The notes beneath the pieces were generated by a model. It did not search any database and was not told the origin of the DNA. It saw only the letters and a program-made list of their open reading frames with translations. From Fusibacillus kribbianus (GTDB lineage Bacteria; Bacillota; Clostridia; Lachnospirales; Lachnospiraceae), in NCBI RefSeq assembly GCF_030053595.1, contig NZ_JASGBQ010000027.1, positions 1 to 40,106 on the forward strand: DNA of 40,106 bases, written 5' to 3'. The first letter of the stretch is position 1; each line of letters opens with the position of its first letter. Of the stretch, positions 25,268 through 32,223 are shown in pieces. Both the position numbers and the translations under genes were made by a program.

Positions 25268-27536
25268 AAGGCTATTAAGCCGGAGAATCGTTTCTATTCT
25301 TCTTGTTGTATCGATGCTGGTAACATTATTATCAGGATGTGGAAGATTTAATTATTCAGGGGATGAGGCACAATCAGGTAGTAATAATTATAATCCTGTT
25401 AACGCTGAACCGATTGTTGAATCGTTTATTGAAGGAAACTTGGACAATCTTCCAACAAATGAATCTACTTTACCGATAACGCCATTATCTACCACAGTAG
25501 AGGACTACCAAGGAGATATAGAAACCTTTGTTTATGGTCTCATGGTAAACCAGTTGGAGTATATTTATGATGTGTTTCCGGCGAAAGTAGAGTTGTTAGA
25601 CGGTACATCTGTTTATGGTATTGCCTATACAGATTATAAAGATTGTTATACTAACGAGGAAGAGACTGTATTTTGCTTTGAGGCAGGTTTCATTCCTTTC
25701 GTTGGAGAAGTTGAAATTCCAGATGAAGATTTTAACTCAGGTTTAACAATTACTAATCTAGATGATAGTGTTGATAATACAATCTTTATTCTGGGATATG
25801 GAAGTGGCGCATTCACAGAGCATTGTGTTGTGTATGGACAGTATGTTAAATATGGAGTGGACGAAAGTGGCAGATTTTTTTTCACTGCTGAAAAGTATAC
25901 GCGCGATTACTGTGATTCAAGCTTAGGTTCATTATACTCATATGATGAGTCAAAATATGTATATGACATTGATGTAGGTAATTATATCAATGTAACTGGG
26001 AGTTCGATATATTCTCAAATTGACTATGATGAACTACAGACGGAGATTAATAGAATTTTAGAAACACAAGACGCGAATCTTGTTTCGGTAGATATAGAAT
26101 CATGTGCTTATATTGCGCAGGATGCAGTAATAAACTGTCTGCTGTCAATGCAGGAAGAAACCTTTCTTGGATACAGTGTTGCTGAACTGGTTGAAGCGGT
26201 TGAAGAACTTGATCCTATGCAGTGTTTTAGGGTGATTGACGGAGGACCTGTAGTAATAGATCTCGACTATGATGGAGGAGCCGATGCTCTTACAAAATGG
26301 TTAGTAGGAACAGGGTGCGTCATTGTTACAGCTGTTGCAATGGTAGGATCAGTTGTATTTGTTGAGTGTCCTCCGCTTTCGGCTTTATCAAGTGCAATGG
26401 CGGGAACTGCTATTGAAATTTTTATGGAGGTAGTTGTTTCCGGAGAAACGCTTGATAACATTAATTGGGGTAAGGTAGTAATTGCAGCAGCCACCGGTGC
26501 TGTCAGCGGTTACCTTGGGCCATATGTCTATGCTTCGACAGCGGGTGCTGGTTATTTCTTAGCTGATTCATCTTTGGACGGGTTGCTTGGTGGTATTGAG
26601 CGTGCAGCATCAGCATGGCTCGAAGGTGAGGATGGTGTAGAAATAATTAAGTCATTTGGATATGGTGTTGCTCTTGGTTTTGCGTTAAGTGCGGGATTTA
26701 AGGCTGCAGGGGGCGTTGCGGAAAAGCTAACGACCAAAATAGGACCGAGTATTTCCAAGCTTACCGAAAGAGTATTTCCTAAGCTTACCGGAAAAATCAG
26801 CACTCTTTCATCTACAATAAGCAAGGGTATATACACTCTGAAAAAGACGGCAGACTCAAGCGTATTCCATAGTGAGTATATTTCTAGAAAATTAGCTTTG
26901 CGGCAGATTGAAAGAATACTTGAAGATGGTGCGGACGACTTAGCAAAAAAGGCTATAGATCATCTGTCGCCTGAGGACATAGTTGATTCAAATGGCAGCG
27001 TTATTTCAAAGGATATGCTGAGAGATATGTTTAATGATGCTGATGACGGAGCGATTCTTGCCTATTATAAGAAAGGCACTGAACTAGTTCAGATTGTGAA
27101 GAAGAATGGAATGGTTGGAATAGTTTTTGATTCCTCAAAATACCAGACTGTTACTCTTCCAAATGGAATTTCGGGTAATCGCTTAGAGAATTTTGAAGAA
27201 GCTGCAAAGATCTTAAAAAAGCAATGGCTAGATGACCCCACTCTGATTCCAGAGTCATTAGCGATTTCCATAAAGAAGAGCGGAATAGATTTAGAAGATA
27301 TGGACGCAAAAAAAATAGTGAGTATTATTCAGCAGAGTGATTGGGTAATGCATGAGAACATCGATTTGGCTACAATTACTCTTGTCCCTAGGAGTATTCA
27401 TAATGTTGTTGAAGGGGGAATTGCTCATATGGGTGGAGTCGGATTGGCAAAATATCTGAAAAGCCATATGAGTATGGAATTTTTTGAGCGCTTTATTTCT
27501 GCAGCAGCGACTGGTGCTATACAGGCTACAAACTGA
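25254..27536 (+). CDS. Lipoprotein with C-terminal WHH/HNH-type nuclease toxin domain (760 aa)
   Basis: ATG 25254 follows GGAGACGAC; an ATG 3 bp on is possible. The N-terminus is a lipoprotein signal peptide (MRNKRLLSRRIVSILL, lipobox LLSGC). A mostly acidic extracellular part follows to about residue 340, then several hydrophobic helices (345-500) as in pretoxin or translocation segments, and a helical linker. The last 65 residues match the WHH family of HNH/EndoVII nucleases in polymorphic toxins: W697, H700-E701, LVPRSIHN (H716-N717) and H725-M-GG. These domains cut DNA or RNA in target cells. The canonical WHH is altered to MHE here. The small gene 14 bp downstream is a likely immunity protein. 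A membrane-lipidated nuclease toxin in a Gram-positive is unusual. Confidence 0.75.
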   Translation: MMRNKRLLSRRIVSILLVVSMLVTLLSGCGRFNYSGDEAQSGSNNYNPVNAEPIVESFIEGNLDNLPTNESTLPITPLSTTVEDYQGDIETFVYGLMVNQLEYIYDVFPAKVELLDGTSVYGIAYTDYKDCYTNEEETVFCFEAGFIPFVGEVEIPDEDFNSGLTITNLDDSVDNTIFILGYGSGAFTEHCVVYGQYVKYGVDESGRFFFTAEKYTRDYCDSSLGSLYSYDESKYVYDIDVGNYINVTGSSIYSQIDYDELQTEINRILETQDANLVSVDIESCAYIAQDAVINCLLSMQEETFLGYSVAELVEAVEELDPMQCFRVIDGGPVVIDLDYDGGADALTKWLVGTGCVIVTAVAMVGSVVFVECPPLSALSSAMAGTAIEIFMEVVVSGETLDNINWGKVVIAAATGAVSGYLGPYVYASTAGAGYFLADSSLDGLLGGIERAASAWLEGEDGVEIIKSFGYGVALGFALSAGFKAAGGVAEKLTTKIGPSISKLTERVFPKLTGKISTLSSTISKGIYTLKKTADSSVFHSEYISRKLALRQIERILEDGADDLAKKAIDHLSPEDIVDSNGSVISKDMLRDMFNDADDGAILAYYKKGTELVQIVKKNGMVGIVFDSSKYQTVTLPNGISGNRLENFEEAAKILKKQWLDDPTLIPESLAISIKKSGIDLEDMDAKKIVSIIQQSDWVMHENIDLATITLVPRSIHNVVEGGIAHMGGVGLAKYLKSHMSMEFFERFISAAATGAIQATN

Positions 27537-27550
27537 GGAGGTGAATGGTA

Positions 27551-27886
27551 ATGTTTTTCTCAAAGCCTTGGAAAACAAACAAAATAGAGTTAGAGCGACT
27601 TTATAAAAAGCGACAAGATCTTGAACAGATAAACGAAGGAAAAGTCTTACCTGGCAGTGAATTGGATAAGGTATATAAAGAAATAGATTTGTTAATCGAA
27701 GGAGAATACGCAGAATCAGTATTTGCATATTACGTTAAAAAACGACCAGCACTTATACGCATAAAAACTGGTGAAATTGTTACTTGGGATGATGCATTTG
27801 GAAACTCGTTTGAAAAAGTATCCAAGAGTTTGCGCCATTCTCTTGTAGGTCTTGTTGAAGGCGGAGGACGTTATAAAATAAAATAA
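27551..27886 (+). CDS. Probable immunity protein for the lipoprotein nuclease (111 aa)
   Basis: No family is recognised. ATG 27551 is chosen because AGGAGG at 27536-27541 lies 9 bp before it; an ATG at 27545 is too close. The first 60 residues are a charged helical hairpin (ELERLYKKRQDLEQ, then ELDKVYKEIDLLIEG), followed by a small beta-rich segment (RPALIRIKTGEIVTWDDAF). The protein is cytoplasmic, with no signal peptide. Its position right after the toxin gene, size and final place in the transcript, just before a terminator hairpin, fit an immunity protein. That function is inference from gene order. Confidence 0.55.
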   Translation: MFFSKPWKTNKIELERLYKKRQDLEQINEGKVLPGSELDKVYKEIDLLIEGEYAESVFAYYVKKRPALIRIKTGEIVTWDDAFGNSFEKVSKSLRHSLVGLVEGGGRYKIK

Positions 27887-27900
27887 CGAGAAATAGAGAG

Positions 27901-27926
27901 AAGGTGTCGCTATCCGGCGACACCTT
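27901..27926 (+). terminator. Right GGTGTCG hairpin, likely terminator
   Basis: AAGGTGTCGC (27901-27910) and GCGACACCTT (27917-27926) form a perfect 10-bp stem with the loop TATCCG. A second small stem, AGCCG-TTC-CGGCT (27928-27940), and ACTTTTATCTT follow. It lies 14 bp after the last cargo gene. Its stem repeats that of the hairpin at 7466-7487 at the other end of the cargo. Confidence 0.6.
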
Positions 27927-27949
27927 CAGCCGTTCCGGCTACTTTTATC

Positions 27950-27978
27950 TTGAAAAGTACTCATGCGTGAGTTATACT
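27950..27978 (+). promoter_or_regulatory. Promoter of the S24 repressor operon
   Basis: The -35 box TTGAAA (27950-27955) and -10 box TATACT (27973-27978) are 17 bp apart. The expected start of transcription falls inside the palindrome at 27983-28009. Confidence 0.75.
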
Positions 27979-27982
27979 ATGC

Positions 27983-28009
27983 CTATCATAAACGATTCGT
28001 TTATGATAG
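27983..28009. promoter_or_regulatory. 27-bp perfect palindromic operator
   Basis: CTATCATAAACGA (27983-27995), one central T, and its exact reverse complement TCGTTTATGATAG (27997-28009). It begins 4 bp after the -10 box, over the expected transcription start, and 54 bp before the S24 repressor gene. This is the position expected for an autoregulatory operator. The inner AAACGATTCGTTT part recalls LexA-type boxes but is not the canonical Bacillus site. Confidence 0.75.
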
Positions 28010-28062
28010 AAGAAATGATGATATGTTTGCACAATAATGTGCTTAGAAAGTGAGGATCCACT

Positions 28063-28677
28063 ATGAGACAGAAGGACCCGCAGCTGATGGAGAGTATTTC
28101 AATCTATATAAGTGATTATTATCTGCAGTCTGGAAGGATACCGTCTACGGCAGAGATTGCAAAGGAGCTGGGTATCTGTAAGGCGACTGCATACAACTAT
28201 CTGGTAGAAATGGATGCCAGGGGAATGCTCGAATATAAGGATGGTAAGGTTGTTACTTCCTCAATGGAGAAGATCAAGGTGGATCGCGAGCCGGTAATGG
28301 CTCTCGGTAAGATTGCCTGCGGTGAACCGGTTCTCGAAGAAGAAAATCTTCTATACAGGACTTCCCTCCCCACGGCTATTTTCGGCAGAGGTCCCTTCTA
28401 CATTTTATATGCAAAGGGTGACTCTATGGTGGATGCGGATATCGATGAAGGCGATATTCTTGTAATCCGCAAGAATGCTGAGCCCCATGTTGGAGATATC
28501 ATTGTTGCTCTGGATGAAAACAGTGAAAATACATTAAAGCTTTTTGGAGGGCTTGATCCTGAATCTGGCAAAGTCATTTTAAAATATCAGAACAAGGCCG
28601 TATATGGAGACAAGGTCATCCTGGTAAAGGAGCTTGTATGCCAGGGCGTTCTCAGCCATATCATCAAAGAAAGATAA
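28063..28677 (+). CDS. LexA-like S24 family repressor
   Basis: A 204-aa protein with the LexA layout. Residues 1-75 form a winged HTH (PSTAEIAKELGICKATAYNYLVEMDARGML). The cleavage site is ACGEP (A85-C86-G87), and the S24 peptidase dyad is Ser121 in KGDSM and Lys159 in NTLKLF. Such repressors cleave themselves on RecA filaments after DNA damage and release their operators. It is the first gene of the element's control operon, directly behind a palindromic operator and a good promoter, and an ImmA/IrrE protease lies downstream, so damage-responsive induction of transfer and excision is likely. It is probably the element's own repressor rather than the host LexA. Confidence 0.88.
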   Translation: MRQKDPQLMESISIYISDYYLQSGRIPSTAEIAKELGICKATAYNYLVEMDARGMLEYKDGKVVTSSMEKIKVDREPVMALGKIACGEPVLEEENLLYRTSLPTAIFGRGPFYILYAKGDSMVDADIDEGDILVIRKNAEPHVGDIIVALDENSENTLKLFGGLDPESGKVILKYQNKAVYGDKVILVKELVCQGVLSHIIKER

Positions 28678-28699
28678 CTGTCAGGAGGCGATTTTGCAA

Positions 28700-28891
28700 A
28701 TGAAAACCTATGATGTGAAATGCCCAATATGCGGACATGTTAATCACAATCTGTTCCTGGAAGAAACTGACGGTTGGATGGAATGTGAAAAATGCAGATC
28801 CATGGCCCGTTCCGAGAATTTCGGTGAGATGATCCGGCTTCCGATTGTCAAGCTGAAGCCTTATTCGGAATACAAAGCGGCACATGCGTAA
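28700..28891 (+). CDS. Small zinc-ribbon protein (63 aa)
   Basis: ATG 28700 follows AGGAGG at 28682-28687 and lies 22 bp after the repressor stop. The protein holds CPICGH near its start and CEKC about 20 residues later, a four-cysteine zinc ribbon, and a short C-terminal strand region. No catalytic motif is seen. It sits between the repressor and an unknown small gene in the control operon. A DNA- or protein-binding adaptor role is a guess. Confidence 0.7.
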   Translation: MKTYDVKCPICGHVNHNLFLEETDGWMECEKCRSMARSENFGEMIRLPIVKLKPYSEYKAAHA

Positions 28892-28931
28892 GTTAGGAAA
28901 AAATAGAATCATGATCCGGAGGAGCACTGTT

Positions 28932-29192
28932 ATGAGAAAGCAGTATGTAAGTGTGGAAAGCATTTGCTATCCCGATGGCTCCATCCGCCCGATGAGGATT
29001 ATCTGGGAGGATGGCAGAACCTGGGATATAACGAGAGTCCTCCATATGGCCGAGCCGGTCACAGATGAATTTGAAGGAATTCGCTACACGATATTAATCG
29101 GCAGTGCGGAAAAATACATATACCGGTCAGGTTTGAAGTGGTACGTGATCGTATCGGAAGAACCGATCCATGTGGAGGTTGATTCATCTTGA
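28932..29192 (+). CDS. Hypothetical 86-aa protein
   Basis: ATG 28932 follows GGAGGAG at 28918-28924. The short protein is predicted to be a beta-rich single domain (VSVESICYPDG, then IRPMRIIWEDGRTWDI and GLKWYVIVSE) and is not recognised with certainty. Similar small beta proteins often lie directly before ImmA/IrrE genes in Clostridia mobile elements. Its stop overlaps the TTG start of the protease gene, so the two are translationally coupled. Confidence 0.7.
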   Translation: MRKQYVSVESICYPDGSIRPMRIIWEDGRTWDITRVLHMAEPVTDEFEGIRYTILIGSAEKYIYRSGLKWYVIVSEEPIHVEVDSS

Positions 29193-29902
29193 AGAAGTTT
29201 ATTCCAAACAAGGAGCTCGACGAGCTTGGAGAAGGGCTGGTCCTGACCCAGATTAAGAAATCAGGAATGACATGTCTTCCGAAATGTGTGGATATAGAAG
29301 GCATAGCAAATTCACTTGGACTCAATATTGTTTATGAAGTGTTTGCCGAGGAGGATCTTGATAAGATCGGCTTTCTGGCAGATGGAAGAACACCTTTGAA
29401 GATTATGCGCTCAGGCAGAATCGTTCCATTTCTTTTCCCTTTGGGAACGATTGTTGTGGAGACGAGTCTTCGAAGAGAACGGGAGAGTGGGAAAAGACGC
29501 TTTACCATTGCGCACGAGGTGGCTCATTTTGTGATTGAACGTCACCATCCGGTCGCGCAGTTTCAGCGTTCCTTTGATTCGGAACGAAATTATGATGCAG
29601 AGGAATTGAGACAGCAGTTTAATCTGGTTGAGGCTCAGGCGGATAAGCTGGCAGCGTCTCTTCTGATGCCGTTCTTCATTGTAGAGACTGCATTGAAGGA
29701 TTATAACAATGGAAACAAGCTCAGGATCTACGGAGATAATGTGCTGGCTCCGGCGGATCGAATTAAAATAGAAAAGATGGCAGCACAGATCGGAGTATCC
29801 TTTACGGCACTTCTGATCAGACTGAGACAATTTAAAATGCTGGAGTATCATCCGATCAGCGAATACATTGAATCGGTATTGTTGACGGAGGTGAACGCAT
29901 GA
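29189..29902 (+). CDS. ImmA/IrrE family metallo-endopeptidase
   Basis: A 237-aa protein with the zinc protease motif HEVAH (H109-E110-x2-H113) and a following acidic helix EAQADKLAASLLMP, which supplies the third ligand. ImmA of ICEBs1 cleaves the element repressor to start transfer; IrrE-type proteins do so after DNA damage. TTG at 29189 is the start, with GGAGG 13 bp before it, overlapping the previous stop. The likely substrate is the S24 repressor or another repressor of the same element. It overlaps the next small gene by 4 bp. Confidence 0.9.
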   Translation: MKKFIPNKELDELGEGLVLTQIKKSGMTCLPKCVDIEGIANSLGLNIVYEVFAEEDLDKIGFLADGRTPLKIMRSGRIVPFLFPLGTIVVETSLRRERESGKRRFTIAHEVAHFVIERHHPVAQFQRSFDSERNYDAEELRQQFNLVEAQADKLAASLLMPFFIVETALKDYNNGNKLRIYGDNVLAPADRIKIEKMAAQIGVSFTALLIRLRQFKMLEYHPISEYIESVLLTEVNA

Positions 29903-30189
29903 ATGAACCGGTTTTAACATTCAATCCAAGGTTCCCCACTCCGTCGGCAGAGGTGCAGCATAGAATTCTTCTTTCCAGGAAAGCTGCAGAGAAAGCAGGA
30001 TCCAGAGAGATGCGATGCCCGGTATGTGGATTCAAGGTAACGGATGTTCCTTTGACGCAGACGGAAGTGGTCTATGTCAAATGCCGTAAATGCAAATTCG
30101 AAGGGCCTTTAAGTCCGGCATATTTCCGAAGGCTAAAGAGATACCGCGTTTACAACGGTCCCTGTACCGGAGGACGCATGAAACGGTAA
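29899..30189 (+). CDS. Zinc-ribbon protein of the control operon (96 aa)
   Basis: ATG 29899 overlaps the ImmA stop by 4 bp and follows GGAGGTG. CPVCGF and CRKCKF form a zinc ribbon in the middle, after an N-terminal helix (AEVQHRILLSRKAAEKAG); the tail is basic. It resembles the smaller zinc-ribbon protein at 28700 in its CPxCG/CxKC layout. No family function is known to me. It is the last gene before the structured leader of the sigma factor. Confidence 0.7.
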   Translation: MNEPVLTFNPRFPTPSAEVQHRILLSRKAAEKAGSREMRCPVCGFKVTDVPLTQTEVVYVKCRKCKFEGPLSPAYFRRLKRYRVYNGPCTGGRMKR

Positions 30190-30271
30190 GAATGATAACT
30201 GAATAAGCAACAATATCAACACGAACTTTTAATCGAGCAAGCGGAGCCGGTCATTGATCGGATAATCTACC

Positions 30272-30349
30272 AAGCGCCGTACGAAGCAAGTTTTGAATAA
30301 TGGGATAACTGTATCCTGTTATTCGACTTATTTCGACGGCGCTTTTTTT
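30272..30349 (+). terminator. Extended nested hairpin with T-run (attenuator-like)
   Basis: AAGCGCCG (30272-30279) pairs with CGGCGCTT (30337-30344); inside it CGAA/TTCG, AAG/CTT, GAATAA (30295-30300)/TTATTC (30319-30324) and GGATA (30303-30307)/TATCC (30312-30316) pair in order, closing on the loop ACTG. A run of T follows to 30349. It is a strong intrinsic terminator in the 270-bp gap before the sigma factor and may act as an attenuator. Confidence 0.65.
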
Positions 30350-30427
30350 GATGCAACAGAGGAGCAACTGGTTATATCGCTTGTTTCGCTACCATCCGCC
30401 ATCTCGATTGCTTCGTGCGGCCCTTTG

Positions 30428-30460
30428 AGTCCTGTCCCGGCGACTGCTTGGGAAAGGACT
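30428..30460 (+). promoter_or_regulatory. Hairpin sequestering the sigma-factor ribosome site
   Basis: AGTCCTGTCCC (30428-30438) pairs with GGGAAAGGACT (30450-30460) in an 11-bp stem with one G.A mismatch and an 11-nt loop. The right arm contains the whole Shine-Dalgarno GGAAAGG of the sigma gene, whose ATG is at 30464. When folded it should block translation. Confidence 0.6.
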
Positions 30461-30463
30461 TAT

Positions 30464-30886
30464 ATGATTTTTAAGTATGAAATGGCCTGCAGAGAAGCAG
30501 GTATGACCGACGAACAGATCAGAGAGATTTACAACCTGTTTAATGCAGACTATCAGAGGCTGTTCAGACGTAAGAAGGCAAAAGAAAGAAGCAAACTGGA
30601 TTTTTTAGCTGTAGAGGGAATGAGAGGTCCGGATGGAGAGTTTGGCACCTTTGAAATTCCGGATGAGTCTGTGGACATTGAGGAAGAGATTATTCACAAA
30701 CTGGAGCTGGAACGCCTCAGGGAGGTACTGGCAATGCTTACAGAAGAGGATCGTAGGTTTATCCTCGAATATTTTGAGGGGAAGGGCAGATTCCTGGATG
30801 AGCTTGCGGCAAGATACGGACTTACCAGAAATCAGGCAATTGGAAAGAAGAAGGCCATCATCAGACTGCTGAAAGAACTGTATTGA
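30464..30886 (+). CDS. Sigma-70 family (ECF-like) RNA polymerase sigma factor
   Basis: A 140-aa protein: an N-terminal helical region 2-like part and a C-terminal region 4 HTH (LTEEDRRFILEYFEGKG, FLDELAARYGLTRNQAI, then KKKAIIRLLKEL). ATG 30464 is chosen because GGAAAGG lies 7 bp before it; the reading frame is open upstream to 30293 but that part overlaps the terminator hairpin and has no ribosome site. Short sigma-like proteins of this type occur in many Clostridia integrative elements just before the excisionase and integrase, where they are thought to switch on excision or transfer genes. Its own expression appears controlled by RNA structure. Confidence 0.85.
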   Translation: MIFKYEMACREAGMTDEQIREIYNLFNADYQRLFRRKKAKERSKLDFLAVEGMRGPDGEFGTFEIPDESVDIEEEIIHKLELERLREVLAMLTEEDRRFILEYFEGKGRFLDELAARYGLTRNQAIGKKKAIIRLLKELY

Positions 30887-30975
30887 AAGGTTTTTAATAC
30901 ACGACTGTCGTTATCCGTAAACACCTGATAAGTGAAGGGCTTTTAATAATTCGATTCATAGAAGAGGTGATAAGT

Positions 30976-31176
30976 GTGGAGAAGAGATGTTATTCAGTGA
31001 AGGAACTGCAGGATATTCTGGAGATCAGCCGCCAGTGCGTATATGAGCTATTGAAGAAGAAGGAATTCCGCTGGGTCCTGATAGGCGGGAAATACCGTAT
31101 TTCAAAGAAAAGCTTTGATGAATGGCTGGACAAGGGCAGCGAGAGGCTGCCGGGGCCTGAAGCATCACAGGAATAA
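30976..31176 (+). CDS. Excisionase-family DNA-binding protein (66 aa)
   Basis: GTG 30976 follows AGAGGTG at 30963-30969. The protein is one HTH_17 domain: YSVKELQDILEISRQCVYELL, then the wing RWVLIGGKYRISKKSFDEWL. Excisionases of this family bend attachment DNA so the integrase can reverse integration. Its place between the sigma factor and the integrase fits that role. It could also be a plain regulator. Confidence 0.8.
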   Translation: MEKRCYSVKELQDILEISRQCVYELLKKKEFRWVLIGGKYRISKKSFDEWLDKGSERLPGPEASQE

Positions 31177-31241
31177 AATGCAGAAAATCGGACGAAAACA
31201 GGTCCCGATCGGCATCCTAACAATTTGAAGGAGAAAGCGGT

Positions 31242-32207
31242 ATGCTTTTGAAAGGGAGGGCAGATATGGAGGAGCATAAAGATATCAGTGAGGAAGATTT
31301 TCGGAAGTGGGCGGATGAGATCATAGAGCAGAGCCCGTATAAGAGAAAAGCCGGAAAGAAAAAGAAATATATGACGGTTCATGAAATGGGAGATCTCCTT
31401 GGGCTGAAAAAGACAGAACGTTATTGGCTGGTTCATAAAGGATATTTCAAAACCGATGAAACACCCTATGGAATGCGTGTGGATATTGAAAGCTTTGAGG
31501 ACTGGTATGCGAATCAGGTGAAATACCGGAAAGTGACCGGAGAGGAACCGGGGCTTGAACTGAAGAGGCATTCTTATTCCGCAAAGGACATTGCCGGGCT
31601 TCTGGATATCGGGGAATGGCAGGTCTATGACGAAATGAAGCGCGCACAGGTTCCGTTTATTATCGTCAATTTCTGCAAGCGGTTCCCTGTTGAAGCGTTT
31701 GAAAAATGGTACGGAAAACAGACCAAATATAAAAAGGTTGAAGAAAAGGATGAAAAGCTGGAGGAATCTACCATGCGAATGCCGGAGATGGCAAGGCTGC
31801 TTGGCGTTCCAAGGAGTACCGTCTATTCCATTCTCAGCAGTAATGAGGCAGCTATTGAAACGGTTGTGATCGGTGATCGCAGGCGTGTGGTTAAGAAAAG
31901 CTTTTATGAATGGTACAAAACCCAGAACAAATATCACCTTGTGGGAGGTGATGTGCCGATTGCCATTGAAAAGGAGAGTGATCCCCGGCTTGAGCTGATG
32001 AGAAGAGATATCTATCATATGGACGGCTCTGCAAAAAATATCGGCAATACGGAGAATCTTACCATACGCGAGGCAGCGCTGCTTGCAGATGTGAATCCGG
32101 CAACCGTTTCAAAGTGGGTAACTACCGGAAGAATTCCGCATGTGAAATTCGGAAAGATGATTCGTATCCCAAGAGAAGCGTTTGAAAAATGGCTGACCGA
32201 TCAATAA
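31242..32207 (+). CDS. Protein with four tandem excisionase-type HTH domains (321 aa)
   Basis: Four HTH_17-like units can be read in a row, each ending in an aromatic-rich helix: MTVHEMGDLLGL...FEDWYANQ, YSAKDIAGLLDI...FEKWYGKQ, MRMPEMARLLGV...FYEWYKTQ and LTIREAALLADV...FEKWLTDQ. The spacing of roughly 75-90 residues suggests internal duplication. ATG 31242 has AAGGAGA at 8 bp; ATG 31266 with AGGGAGGG is an alternative. The gene ends 16 bp before the integrase gene. A multi-site DNA-binding architectural factor for excision, or a regulator binding repeated operators, are both possible. Confidence 0.8.
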   Translation: MLLKGRADMEEHKDISEEDFRKWADEIIEQSPYKRKAGKKKKYMTVHEMGDLLGLKKTERYWLVHKGYFKTDETPYGMRVDIESFEDWYANQVKYRKVTGEEPGLELKRHSYSAKDIAGLLDIGEWQVYDEMKRAQVPFIIVNFCKRFPVEAFEKWYGKQTKYKKVEEKDEKLEESTMRMPEMARLLGVPRSTVYSILSSNEAAIETVVIGDRRRVVKKSFYEWYKTQNKYHLVGGDVPIAIEKESDPRLELMRRDIYHMDGSAKNIGNTENLTIREAALLADVNPATVSKWVTTGRIPHVKFGKMIRIPREAFEKWLTDQ

Positions 32208-32223
32208 CAAAAGAAGGAGGGGC

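Noticed and set aside
30293-30463. Upstream extension of the sigma-factor frame
   Set aside because: It would read through the terminator hairpin and lacks a ribosome site; the ATG at 30464 has one.
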